A DNA stretch of 64,000 nucleotides, from positions 1 to 64,000 of the forward strand of contig VRUG01000001.1 in the NCBI GenBank assembly GCA_019456255.1. The letters are read 5' to 3'. Of the stretch, positions 33,452 through 44,476 are shown in pieces. The DNA comes from Planctomycetota bacterium (GTDB taxonomy: Bacteria > Planctomycetota > Phycisphaerae > Sedimentisphaerales > Anaerobacaceae). Numbering within the stretch: the stretch's first letter is position 1; every line of letters starts with the position of its first letter. A model generated the notes under the pieces. The model did no database searches. It was not told the DNA's origin and worked only from the letters and a program-made list of their open reading frames with translations. The translations under genes were made by a program, and so were the position numbers.

Positions 33452-34476
33452 TTAAGGGTCCCCGGATCAATCGGTTGTCCGTTGTTTTTAAGTGACATTT
33501 CACCAGCCTCTAAAACCTGAACAACACGAAGACCATCGGCTCCGTCAGTCCGTATAGGCTTATCATCCAATATGCAATCTATAAAATGACGGCATTCCAT
33601 CGAGAGAGGTTCGCCGCCTTTAATACGCGGGATTACTATATCGCCAAATCGCAGCGATATTATCTGCTCGTATGTATTCATGTCCTGCGTCACCGCAGCG
33701 CCTTTGTCGCAGACGCGAACCTTTTCTGTCACTTCCATATCATCAAATGTCACCATCTTCTCTGAACCAACTACGGTCATCTTCCGTATTTTATGCGGGT
33801 CGAGCCAGCTGCAGTGAATATTGGCGACCTTGCCATCCGCAAACTTCAACGTCGCAAAGACAACATCTTCTATATCTTTTTGGATATAACATTGACCGTG
33901 AGCAGCTACTGATACAGGCTCGGCATCAAAGAGATAACATATCACCGATATGTCGTGCGGCGAGAGAGACCGCCATACATTTTCACTTTGCCGGACGATA
34001 CCAAGATTGACGCGTTGAGTATACATATAGTAAAGCTCGCCAAGCTCGCCTTTATCTATCATCTGCTTTATATAATTAACAGCGGGATGATATTCAAGCA
34101 GATGCCCAACCATCAATTTGACGCCTTTAGTCTCCGCTGTCGCTATCAACTCCTTGGCCTCTGAGGTTTTCAAAGTCAACGGCTTCTCAACATAGGTGTG
34201 CTTTCCAGCTTCGAGTGACTTTTGAGCCAACTTAAAATGGGAAAGAACATCCGTAGCGATAACAACTGCGTCAATCTCACTGTCACCGAGAACCTTATCT
34301 AATTTGGTTGTCGTCTCAACAAAAGGAAAGCTGCTCTTTTGAATTGCTAATAACTCCGGGTTTAAATCGCAAACATATTTCAACTGGCAACGCGATGCTG
34401 TAGCAAAATTCCTCACAAGGTTCTTGCCCCAGTAACCAGCACCTACTATAGCAACATTTAAGATTTCCTTACCCAT
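33448..34476 (-). CDS. Gfo/Idh/MocA oxidoreductase, WbpB-like
   Basis: A 342-residue NAD-dependent oxidoreductase: [18 protein letters not shown] (Rossmann), [26 protein letters not shown] with the conserved EKP, then [16 protein letters not shown]. WbpB oxidises C3 of UDP-GlcNAcA to the 3-keto sugar, the substrate of the WbpE-like aminotransferase two genes on. Gene order oxidoreductase, acetyltransferase, aminotransferase on one strand with tight spacing strongly supports this pathway. Confidence 0.92.
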   Translation of the reverse strand: MGKEILNVAIVGAGYWGKNLVRNFATASRCQLKYVCDLNPELLAIQKSSFPFVETTTKLDKVLGDSEIDAVVIATDVLSHFKLAQKSLEAGKHTYVEKPLTLKTSEAKELIATAETKGVKLMVGHLLEYHPAVNYIKQMIDKGELGELYYMYTQRVNLGIVRQSENVWRSLSPHDISVICYLFDAEPVSVAAHGQCYIQKDIEDVVFATLKFADGKVANIHCSWLDPHKIRKMTVVGSEKMVTFDDMEVTEKVRVCDKGAAVTQDMNTYEQIISLRFGDIVIPRIKGGEPLSMECRHFIDCILDDKPIRTDGADGLRVVQVLEAGEMSLKNNGQPIDPGTLK

Positions 34477-34481
34477 ATCTT

Positions 34482-36011
34482 CTAATGCTTCTCGACAACT
34501 CGGTGAAGCACTCCTGCCTTAACAAAATCATAACGCTCAAGTAAAAATTCCGGACAATAACCCGGCCGCGGCGATACAACATAGACCGCACGCTCCGAGA
34601 TAAGATTAGCTATAGCTTCGCTGCCATATTCACCTATATTATTTATCGTCGCATGATTGCTCACAACAGATACATCTGTTCGTTTATTTTCTATCTCCCG
34701 TGTTAGTAAAAGAGCGTAAGCTGTCGTACCGTCTGCATATATCACCGCATTTTTTTCCACCGATTCCAACGCCTCAGTAGAGAATCTGTCAGCTCCATGG
34801 TAACCGTCCTTCCATGGCTGAAGAAAAAAATTGTATTCATCACGGTATGGAATTGTACGGCTTATGCCAAGGCTAATTCCTCTTGATTTCACAACCGACG
34901 GCAAAAACCAGTATATCAATACGGGCAGTACCGAAAAAGCCAAAATTAAATATGCTAATATCCTTCTCTTTGCTGCCGATTGCAAAAAACCAACGCCATA
35001 TCCTATAAATATCGAGACCATACAGTAAAAAGGTATAAAAAATGCATACCGGTCAGCTATTGTATAACGAAAGGCAAATATAAAGAACAGTAAAGTCAAA
35101 GCCAATAAAATATTTCTAATCGCCTTGGCCCTGGAATCTCTAAACAAAACCCAAACCCCTGCGAAAAACAATAAGATATTTGGTGTCGGAAAGTTCAATC
35201 CTATAAATAAAATATTTTCCTTAATGATGCGAGCCGACAATGCAGTGTTAAGAACATCTCCCTGCCAACCGTTTCCAAACGCCGCTGACGCAAGTGTGCC
35301 CAAAAAGTCACCACTAGCCGCTATATTTTTAATTATTAGAAACTCGTAAGGCAGTGCGCCTAAAATCCAAACCAAAACTATTATTAAAAAGTCTTTAACA
35401 AATATCTTTTTCTTAGCCAATAGATAAACAAAAAATATACCGTAACACAAAAGTGCAAGCGAACCCAACATATGAGTAGCAATGGATAGGCCACTTATAA
35501 AGCCAAGCCAGTAAAGATACTTAACCCGACTGCTCTTTATATATAACAATAGCAAAATTAACTCGGTAGTAAATAAAGCTGTATATAAAGTATAGGTCTC
35601 AATTATCGAACCGTGACGCCAGAAAGTGTGGGATACTGCAAGGGTTATCGCAGCGATTACCGCTGCAAAGTTCCTGGCGGTAAGGAGCCGTACAAACAAA
35701 AATATGTTGCCAACTGCTAACGCGGCGGCTATCGCAGAAACTAAATTAACGCGATATAAAAAATTCCCCAACGGAACGTATTTAACAGCTATCGCAATAA
35801 TATAAAAAAGTGGATGAGATAATGCCAGCCCCATACCCCCTTCAATATCATTATGCAATACGCGGTACTGTATCACACCGCTGTCTTGCCACAACGCACC
35901 CGGCGCACAGCTAAAAACATAAAACAAAAGTGCAAGGGCGAGAACCGCAAAATACATACGATTTGGATTTGCACTTGCTATTGACGTGTGTTTGTTTCCA
36001 AACTCTATCAC
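34482..36011 (-). CDS. DUF2723-type polytopic membrane protein
   Basis: A 509-residue membrane protein with about 10-12 hydrophobic segments. The first loop APGALWQDSGVIQYRVLHND, then SHPLFYIIAIAVKYVPLGN, is the DUF2723 / protein O-mannosyltransferase-like (GT-C) signature, where the conserved Asp of the first loop is expected to be catalytic. The C-terminal soluble part (about residues 375-509) faces outward, as is usual in GT-C enzymes. It may transfer a sugar from a polyprenyl donor onto the glycan or a protein. Its substrate is unknown. Confidence 0.75.
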   Translation of the reverse strand: MIEFGNKHTSIASANPNRMYFAVLALALLFYVFSCAPGALWQDSGVIQYRVLHNDIEGGMGLALSHPLFYIIAIAVKYVPLGNFLYRVNLVSAIAAALAVGNIFLFVRLLTARNFAAVIAAITLAVSHTFWRHGSIIETYTLYTALFTTELILLLLYIKSSRVKYLYWLGFISGLSIATHMLGSLALLCYGIFFVYLLAKKKIFVKDFLIIVLVWILGALPYEFLIIKNIAASGDFLGTLASAAFGNGWQGDVLNTALSARIIKENILFIGLNFPTPNILLFFAGVWVLFRDSRAKAIRNILLALTLLFFIFAFRYTIADRYAFFIPFYCMVSIFIGYGVGFLQSAAKRRILAYLILAFSVLPVLIYWFLPSVVKSRGISLGISRTIPYRDEYNFFLQPWKDGYHGADRFSTEALESVEKNAVIYADGTTAYALLLTREIENKRTDVSVVSNHATINNIGEYGSEAIANLISERAVYVVSPRPGYCPEFLLERYDFVKAGVLHRVVEKH

Positions 36012-36028
36012 CGTTTCTCCCGGCCGGA

Positions 36029-37992
<1,964 letters not shown>

Positions 37993-38011
37993 ATAGACCG
38001 CCTTCTTAATA

Positions 38012-38971
38012 TTATTTCTTGAAACTTTCTATAATTATCTCAAGCGATTTTTCCAACCCCGTCACAGGTGCCCATCCAATCGCTTCTTTGATTTTATCTA
38101 TGGCCGGAATGCGGCGCATCATATCCTCAATTTCCCTGCCATACGCCTGCTCATAGGTCAAAAACTTCTTTCCACTTGAGCTTCCTGTCATCGCGATAAT
38201 CTTGTCAGCCAGCGCCTCGATAGTTATCTCTTCGGCTGACCCGATATTATAAACATTACCGCAAGCTTTGGGGCAATTCATCAAGCCTATTACAGCCTCA
38301 ATAACGTCATCAACATAGCAAAAACATCTCTGCTGTCTGCCGTCACCATATATCTCAATAACTTCATTGTTTAAGGCTTTGTCAACAAAGCGGGGAACTA
38401 CCATTCCGTATTGGCCGCTTTGCCTGGGGCCTATTGTATTAAAAAACCTCCCGATTACCACCTCTAAACCGTATTGCTGATAAAATGCCAAGCCTAAAAA
38501 CTCATCTATGGCCTTGCTGCACGCATATGACCAGCGGGAAAAACGCGTACTGCCCAAAACTATATTATCATCTTCGTCAAACGGTACCGACTCACTCTTA
38601 CCGTAAATTTCGCTCGTCGATGCCAGAAAAACTTTCGTGGCGAATTTATTGCACGAATCAAGAACTACCTCGGTTCCCGCAATATTTGTCTCTATCGTAT
38701 GAACCGGGTCATCTGCTATGAGCTGAACACCGACCGCCGCAGCTAAATGATAAACAATGTCACTACCAGCGACCAGAGTTTCTATAAGAGATGCGTCAAG
38801 AATACTGCCCTGAATAAACTTAAAATTAGTATCACCTTCAATCGCGGAGATATTCTCGCGAAAACCTGTACTTAGATTATCTATTACTGTCACCTCGTCA
38901 CCGGCGCGCAAAAGACGCTCAGTAAGATATGAACCTATAAAACCTGCTCCGCCAGTTACAAGTGCTTTCAT
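38012..38971 (-). CDS. NAD-dependent epimerase/dehydratase (UDP-glucuronate decarboxylase-like)
   Basis: A 319-residue extended [60 protein letters not shown] and the catalytic [26 protein letters not shown] and [15 protein letters not shown] resemble UDP-glucuronate decarboxylases and related nucleotide-sugar dehydratases. If it decarboxylates UDP-GlcA the product is UDP-xylose. It is the first gene of the minus-strand locus, so its upstream gap should hold the main promoter. Confidence 0.83.
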   Translation of the reverse strand: MKALVTGGAGFIGSYLTERLLRAGDEVTVIDNLSTGFRENISAIEGDTNFKFIQGSILDASLIETLVAGSDIVYHLAAAVGVQLIADDPVHTIETNIAGTEVVLDSCNKFATKVFLASTSEIYGKSESVPFDEDDNIVLGSTRFSRWSYACSKAIDEFLGLAFYQQYGLEVVIGRFFNTIGPRQSGQYGMVVPRFVDKALNNEVIEIYGDGRQQRCFCYVDDVIEAVIGLMNCPKACGNVYNIGSAEEITIEALADKIIAMTGSSSGKKFLTYEQAYGREIEDMMRRIPAIDKIKEAIGWAPVTGLEKSLEIIIESFKK

Positions 38972-39271
38972 CTAAATCCTTAAGCAAAATTCATTTACAA
39001 AAGTTATCACAACTTGCCACATTCCAGCTTGTATAGCTGTGCCAGGTTCTTGTTGGTTGCGCCGAAAAATGCAAATTTCATATGCGCTCTGACCTGACTT
39101 TTTCCGATAATACCAAAATAATATTGAAAGCACTACAGAAAAGCGATTTACAGCCCCTTGCGATGGCATAAAAGCACCAAAATTCAAAAAAACATGGAAT
39201 TTCCACATTAAATAAGCTATACTATAGTGAATACTTTGGGGGGGGGCTGAAATCCTTAGGAGGGTTTTAAA
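38972..39271. promoter_or_regulatory. divergent intergenic region with candidate promoter and G9 tract
   Basis: This 300-bp gap separates the start of the minus-strand polysaccharide locus from the plus-strand dockerin protein gene. On the plus strand a -10-like TATACT (39218-39223) with a weak -35 is followed by a run of nine G residues (39238-39246) in the expected 5' leader, then GGAGGG and the ATG at 39272. The minus strand has a short 24-codon frame (39007-39081) that I do not trust as a gene. Confidence 0.45.
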
Positions 39272-41527
39272 ATGCTTTTTTGGCGAAGTAAAGCTACGCT
39301 TTTGGCCATATTACTGATAACCACCATAATCACGCTCACAAATCTCAAAGCAGCAAATACGATCTCTACGAAAACCCTTGAAGATAAACTTCACGGAATG
39401 TGGCTTGGGCAATTAATCGGAAATGCTGCAGGGAGACCATATGAGGGTGGGTATCAATGGGGTCCAATTCCAGACCCCTGTGTTCCATGGGTAATAAAAC
39501 TGGAATGGGACGCAGATGACGATACAGATATCGAGTATATCGCCATGCACATAATTGAAGCTAACGGCCTCGATTGCAATTATGTTGATATCGCAAATCA
39601 ATGGCAAGAGCACATAACCACATCAGGGATATATGTCTCGAATAAGCAAGCATGGCATCTGATGGGCGACGGCTTTTTGCCGCCCCAAACAGGCTCGAGA
39701 GCCTATAACGAACACTGGTACTCTATAGATTCCCAGATAACGACCGAATTTTTGGGTGCTATTTCACCCGGCATGCCCCAAACCGCTATCAACCTTGCCG
39801 GAAAATTTGCACATGTAAGCAATGACGGTTTCCCAGTCCATGCCGCCCAGCTATATGCTTCGATGTACGCTTATGCTTTTTTCGAACCCAATGTTGTAAA
39901 TCTGGTCAATGCAGGTCTAAAGACAATACCGCTTAGCAGTCGAACGCACGAGGTTGCAAAAGATGTTCTCGACTGGTACACAGAAGATGCAAATGATGGA
40001 ACGCTGGACTGGAGAGGCACTCGACTAAAACTCCGCGACAAATATTTTGGCACAGACAGCTTTGGGCGTTATTATTTCTGGATTGAATCCACAGTAAACA
40101 CCGGAGCAACAATACTTGCCATTCTTTATGGACAGGGTGATTTCAAACAAACTGCCCAAATTGGTGTATTGGCTGGCTGGGACAATGATTGCAACCCTGC
40201 ACATGCTGCTGGACTCATCGGAATAATAAACGGCTATAGCGGACTGCCTCCAGACTTAACAGACCCTAATATTTGCGGTGATGTTTACAAAAATGTCTAC
40301 AGACCATATCTGCCAGACCACGATATATATTTACCTCAATACGATACTATTACAAACATCGCATCGCGACTAACCGATATCGCAAAACAAAACATAATTA
40401 ATAACAGCGGATGGCAGGATGCTAACGATCCCAATTTTTATTACATACCAGATCAAAACAGTATTATAACCGAGCCAGAAAAACCGGACCCTAACGGCCC
40501 CGGTGGGCTTGTCGCCGACGCCATAAATGCTTCTATTGCAGTAACTGCATCTGCCGCTGTAGAAACACATGACCCTGATAATGACAGATACAATCTGGAC
40601 GCTATTATCGATGGAATTAAAGACAATTCTTATAATGGACATAGGCCTTATTGGAGCTTTTCAGCTACTCCGCCGGTAAAAGATTGGTATCAGTTAAACT
40701 TTGCAAAACCGGTAAAATTCTCCGGCATAACTTTCTATGAGGGCGACAGAGTATGGGGCAACGGTTATATCTATTATAAAAACGATATAGGAAGAGGGGG
40801 CTTCTTCGAAGACTTGAGCGTGCAAATCCTGAAAGACGGGAAGTACGTCACTCCTGCGAATCTGCAGATGCTAACGCCCCTTGACCAGTACATTATGTAT
40901 CAGCAGATTGATTTTACTTTTGCACCAACTGTCGGGGATGCTATTAGAATTATAGGTAGGCCAGGCGGCACTTTGAATTATACAACCATAATGGAACTTG
41001 AAGCTCAGGGTGATATTAGTACCGGACTATATGTTGAATCGGTAAATATCAATGATGGACAGCCCTATAGGTCAAAAGTTGATAAGGTACAATTCAAATT
41101 CAACAGATTTGCAAATATTGTTAAAGAAAATATCGACATCAGTGGAATTGATAGCGGCATTATAGATATGAATGAAGTTTCATTTGAGTATAATAGTTCT
41201 ACGCATTGGACAACTTTGACGTTTACTCAGCCATTACAAGATGACAGGTATGAATTAAAATTAGATTGTGCTGATATAACCGATGCAAATGGTTTGGGGT
41301 TGCTGGATGATGACGCGATAGACCTCGATGGTTTATACTCAATAGAGTTTCACCAATTGTTTGGCGATTCTGACGGGTCCATGTTAATCGATTTTGGAGA
41401 TATTTCTGCTTTTGCCTTTCTGTGGCTTGATGTGCCGCAGGACAGCGGTTTAGATAAGAATAATGATAATATTATAAATCTTTACGATTTATCAGCAGTG
41501 GTTAAAAATTGGCTAAGGGGTTTTTAA
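39272..41527 (+). CDS. secreted ADP-ribosylglycohydrolase-like protein with dockerin
   Basis: A 751-residue exported protein. A signal peptide (about residues 1-30, ending LTNLKAANT) leads to an ADP-ribosylglycohydrolase-fold domain: KLHGMWLGQLIGNAAGRP, WDADDDTDIEYIAMH (metal Asp cluster) and GWDNDCNPAHAAGLIGIING. A linker and a beta-rich module (residues about 430-590) with PYWSFSATPPVKDWYQLNF, resembling a discoidin/F5-8 type domain, follow. The C-terminus is a dockerin-like pair of Ca-binding repeats: GDSDGSMLIDFGDISAF and DKNNDNIINLYDLSAVVKNW. A strong GGAGGG site precedes the ATG. Outside the cell, substrates other than protein ADP-ribose are likely, for example glycosides. It ends only 2 bp from the convergent queD-like gene. 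Confidence 0.85.
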   Translation: MLFWRSKATLLAILLITTIITLTNLKAANTISTKTLEDKLHGMWLGQLIGNAAGRPYEGGYQWGPIPDPCVPWVIKLEWDADDDTDIEYIAMHIIEANGLDCNYVDIANQWQEHITTSGIYVSNKQAWHLMGDGFLPPQTGSRAYNEHWYSIDSQITTEFLGAISPGMPQTAINLAGKFAHVSNDGFPVHAAQLYASMYAYAFFEPNVVNLVNAGLKTIPLSSRTHEVAKDVLDWYTEDANDGTLDWRGTRLKLRDKYFGTDSFGRYYFWIESTVNTGATILAILYGQGDFKQTAQIGVLAGWDNDCNPAHAAGLIGIINGYSGLPPDLTDPNICGDVYKNVYRPYLPDHDIYLPQYDTITNIASRLTDIAKQNIINNSGWQDANDPNFYYIPDQNSIITEPEKPDPNGPGGLVADAINASIAVTASAAVETHDPDNDRYNLDAIIDGIKDNSYNGHRPYWSFSATPPVKDWYQLNFAKPVKFSGITFYEGDRVWGNGYIYYKNDIGRGGFFEDLSVQILKDGKYVTPANLQMLTPLDQYIMYQQIDFTFAPTVGDAIRIIGRPGGTLNYTTIMELEAQGDISTGLYVESVNINDGQPYRSKVDKVQFKFNRFANIVKENIDISGIDSGIIDMNEVSFEYNSSTHWTTLTFTQPLQDDRYELKLDCADITDANGLGLLDDDAIDLDGLYSIEFHQLFGDSDGSMLIDFGDISAFAFLWLDVPQDSGLDKNNDNIINLYDLSAVVKNWLRGF

Positions 41528-41529
41528 AT

Positions 41530-42324
41530 TTATCCGTAATAAGTACAATAGGTTTTGTCGGTTTCCCAGATAGTGACGCTGTGAAGTTTAACCTGTGGGA
41601 ATTTCTCTGCGAGTCGGCCCCATGCAAAAACCGCCAGGTTCTCCACCGTTGGATTGTTCTTGCTGAAATATTCCACGTCGGCGTTAAGATTTTTATGGTC
41701 AACCTGCTCAACAAAATTATCATCAACAACTCTCTCGAATTCACTTACCTTAAACTCGGTTTCGACGTCCATCTTAACTGTCACTTCAATTGAATAATTA
41801 TGACCGTGCCCGGTGGGATTAGCGCACTTGCCGAACACCTCGAAGTTTTTCTCCTCGCTAAAATCGGTGTTCCAGAGTTTATGCATCGAGGCGAATTCAA
41901 ATTTCTCACTAAAATAAATCATTTTCAAATCCTCACAGTCAACCGCAAGTTTGCGATACGGATTAAGCTTCAAACTAAGCTCACCGACTATCGCGTCTCC
42001 GAATTTACCTTTCAGACGCCCATTCGTTTCTTCCAGAAGATTCGCCAACACGGAAAATCCAACGTGTTTACCCTTTCGATAATACTCTCGAATTTTCTGG
42101 CTAAAAATTTCGACCACATGCTCACGCACCTGCTTATCGACATCAACAACATTAACAACAAAACCGGTATCGGCATTTGCCTGGCCTATCAAGCCAACGC
42201 CAAGCTCAAAAAATATCGCCAACCCGTTTCCGCACGGCTTTGAGGCGTAGGAATTAAAACCTTCGCCGTCGCCATCCAAAAATGGATTTATCGAAAACCG
42301 CACCTGCCTGACAAGCTTATGCAT
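41530..42324 (-). CDS. queD: tandem 6-pyruvoyl-tetrahydropterin synthase / QueD-like protein
   Basis: A 264-residue protein made of two PTPS-like halves. The C-terminal half (from about residue 137) has the full active site: FEFASMHKLW (zinc His), FGKCANPTGHGHNYSIEV (catalytic Cys and zinc HGH), DHKNLN, and PTVENLAVFAW with a C-terminal Glu in SVTIWET. The N-terminal half (VRQVRFSINPF .. VVDVDKQVRE) looks like a degenerate copy without these residues. It converts dihydroneopterin triphosphate to 6-carboxy- or 6-pyruvoyl-tetrahydropterin. folE, which makes the substrate, is directly upstream, pointing to preQ0/queuosine or a pterin pathway. Confidence 0.85.
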   Translation of the reverse strand: MHKLVRQVRFSINPFLDGDGEGFNSYASKPCGNGLAIFFELGVGLIGQANADTGFVVNVVDVDKQVREHVVEIFSQKIREYYRKGKHVGFSVLANLLEETNGRLKGKFGDAIVGELSLKLNPYRKLAVDCEDLKMIYFSEKFEFASMHKLWNTDFSEEKNFEVFGKCANPTGHGHNYSIEVTVKMDVETEFKVSEFERVVDDNFVEQVDHKNLNADVEYFSKNNPTVENLAVFAWGRLAEKFPQVKLHSVTIWETDKTYCTYYG

Positions 42325-42337
42325 TTATCATCACTCC

Positions 42338-42937
42338 TTAGCTGTTATTTCCGTGATGCATCAGGCCAAGAACCTCTGCTCGGCTTCGTGAATCCTTGAT
42401 AAATATTCCGCGCAAGGCACTTGTCACCATCGCTGAACCGGGTTTCTTAATTCCGCGAATCGTCATACAACTGTGCGACGCCTCCAAGACAACGGCAACG
42501 CCCTTTGGCTTTAGGCTGTCCATGATGAAACCAGCTATCTGGTCGGTAAGTCGTTCCTGAACCTGCAGGCGGCGTGCAAAGCAATCGACTATGCGGGCCA
42601 ACTTACTAACACCGAGAACCTTGCCGTCCGGAAGATAAGCTACATGCGCAGAGCCTATAAAAGGCATCATGTGATGTTCGCAAATGCTGTAAAAAGGAAT
42701 GTCACGCAGCAAAACTATCTCGTTATAATCCTCAGTAAAAACACTTTTGATATGCTCCTTCGGGTTCTGCTCCATACCCGCGGTCAACTCGCCGTACATC
42801 CGAGCAACCCGTGCAGGCGTACCCTTGATTCCCTCTCTGCTGGTGTCCTCGCCTATCGCTTCCAATATCTCTGTTACAGCTTTTTCGATACGCTCGGTAT
42901 CTATATTTGTCCTTTTTTCTTCACTCATTTTATCCAC
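42338..42937 (-). CDS. folE: GTP cyclohydrolase I
   Basis: A 199-residue enzyme converting GTP to dihydroneopterin triphosphate. Zinc ligands and catalytic residues are visible in [20 protein letters not shown] (Cys, His, His) and [11 protein letters not shown] (Cys), with [20 protein letters not shown] between. Two starts are possible, [10 protein letters not shown] or MSEEKRT three codons on. It probably shares a transcript with the QueD-like gene 13 nt downstream, and follows pepA and prfB on the same strand. Confidence 0.96.
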   Translation of the reverse strand: MDKMSEEKRTNIDTERIEKAVTEILEAIGEDTSREGIKGTPARVARMYGELTAGMEQNPKEHIKSVFTEDYNEIVLLRDIPFYSICEHHMMPFIGSAHVAYLPDGKVLGVSKLARIVDCFARRLQVQERLTDQIAGFIMDSLKPKGVAVVLEASHSCMTIRGIKKPGSAMVTSALRGIFIKDSRSRAEVLGLMHHGNNS

Positions 42938-42949
42938 CCATTTAAAGTA

Positions 42950-44476
42950 TTACTTTTTCTTTATATTCTGCACCAGGCTGGTCAAAAGCCTTACTCCATA
43001 TCCGCTGGAACCGACGCCGCCCTGCTTTGACTCTACAAACATTTCTACGCCAGCCATGTCAATATGTGCCCATTTAGTTTTGCCTACAAACTCGCCCAAA
43101 AAGGACGCCGCTGTACATGCTCCACCCCACCTGCTGCCGATATTCTTCAAATCCGCTATCTTGCTCTTCATTTCCTCGAGATAATCGCCGCCGCTTGGCA
43201 GGTGCCATACCTTCTCACCGCTGTCCTTTGCTGCTTGTTCGATTTTGCTTATCAAGCCGTCGTTATTACCCATCACGCCAGCACTATATTTACCAAGAGC
43301 AACAACGCAGGAACCGGTCAACGTCGCGATATCAATTATCATATCACACTTCTGCTTGACGGCGTAATGAAGGGCGTCGCAAAGTATCATCCTGCCCTCG
43401 GCATCGGTATTTTGTATCTCGACGGTCTTGCCGCTATAAGTTGTCACGATATCCCCGGGACGATAGCTCGTACCGCTCGGCATATTCTCCGCAGCTGGTA
43501 TGATACCGTAAACACGAACCTTCAAACCCAGTTCCGCGATAGCTTTCATCGCGCCGAGTACCGCTATGCCGCCGCTCTTATCAAATTTCATCTGGTCCAT
43601 ATTAGCTGAGGGCTTAATACTTATTCCGCCTGAATCAAATGTCACCGCCTTGCCCACCAGCCCGACAACTGGCCCCTTAGCTGCGCCGTTCGGAGAGTAT
43701 TTCAAAACTATCAATCGAGGCTCGTTCTTTGAACCGCTTCCGACTGCTAATATTCCACCCATGCCTTTTGCTGTTAATTTCTTTTTATCAAATACGCTGC
43801 AGCTTAGACCTTTTGTTCTGCTCGCAAGTTTCCTCGCCTCTGCTGCCAGCGAAGCAGGTGTTATCACATTGCCCGGTCGGTTCGCTATCGTGCGGGCATA
43901 ACTTTGCGCTTTGCCGACAACCGAGCCGTTTTTGATTCCCTTACTTAATTTTTCAAGTTTAGCCAAATTGCTATCTATCAATTCAACTTTCAAAGAACCG
44001 AGACGCCCGTTTTCACTTTCTGTTATATATTCATCGTAACGATATCCGCCGATACAAACGCCCTCTGCTATCGCCTGGGCGAGAGCTTCGTTATCAAACT
44101 TGTCGCCGACAGCACTATGCAATGCCAGACTAAGTGTCGCGGCCTTTAAAGCAACAGCCTTACTCGCCGCTTTCGACGCAGCGCTTCTTAGGGTATCTAA
44201 TGTCACCTTCTTCTTCTCACCGAGGCCTACGAGCATTACCCGCTTAGCGCTTATTTTATTATTACCGTATAAAACCGCAATTTCACCTTCGCTGCCCTTG
44301 AAGTCACCCAGCTTTATGAGCTTAGCGATTGCGCCGCCTAATTTTTTATCGAGCCTTTCACATGTTTTTTCCAAAGTCTTGGCCTTGGAAAAAAGCGCGA
44401 CACAAAGCAAATCGGTTTTGCATTTATCAGCATGGACATTGCGGCACTTCAACGACACATCGATTATCTTCTTCAT
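42950..44476 (-). CDS. pepA: leucyl aminopeptidase (M17)
   Basis: A 508-residue cytosolic metallo-aminopeptidase removing N-terminal residues from peptides. The M17 catalytic core is in the C-terminal half: GLVGKAVTFDSGGISIKP (metal Asp, Lys), MKFDKSGGIAVLGAM, and the signature NTDAEGRMILCDAL with the second metal residues. The N-terminal domain (about residues 1-180) is the regular regulatory/oligomerisation domain. Its ATG overlaps the last base of the prfB stop (TAATG), so translation is coupled to prfB. Confidence 0.95.
   Translation of the reverse strand: MKKIIDVSLKCRNVHADKCKTDLLCVALFSKAKTLEKTCERLDKKLGGAIAKLIKLGDFKGSEGEIAVLYGNNKISAKRVMLVGLGEKKKVTLDTLRSAASKAASKAVALKAATLSLALHSAVGDKFDNEALAQAIAEGVCIGGYRYDEYITESENGRLGSLKVELIDSNLAKLEKLSKGIKNGSVVGKAQSYARTIANRPGNVITPASLAAEARKLASRTKGLSCSVFDKKKLTAKGMGGILAVGSGSKNEPRLIVLKYSPNGAAKGPVVGLVGKAVTFDSGGISIKPSANMDQMKFDKSGGIAVLGAMKAIAELGLKVRVYGIIPAAENMPSGTSYRPGDIVTTYSGKTVEIQNTDAEGRMILCDALHYAVKQKCDMIIDIATLTGSCVVALGKYSAGVMGNNDGLISKIEQAAKDSGEKVWHLPSGGDYLEEMKSKIADLKNIGSRWGGACTAASFLGEFVGKTKWAHIDMAGVEMFVESKQGGVGSSGYGVRLLTSLVQNIKKK

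Noticed and set aside
39007-39081. 24-codon minus-strand frame MKFAFFGATNKNLAQLYKLE..
   Set aside because: No good ribosome-binding site and no family; a leader peptide cannot be supported.
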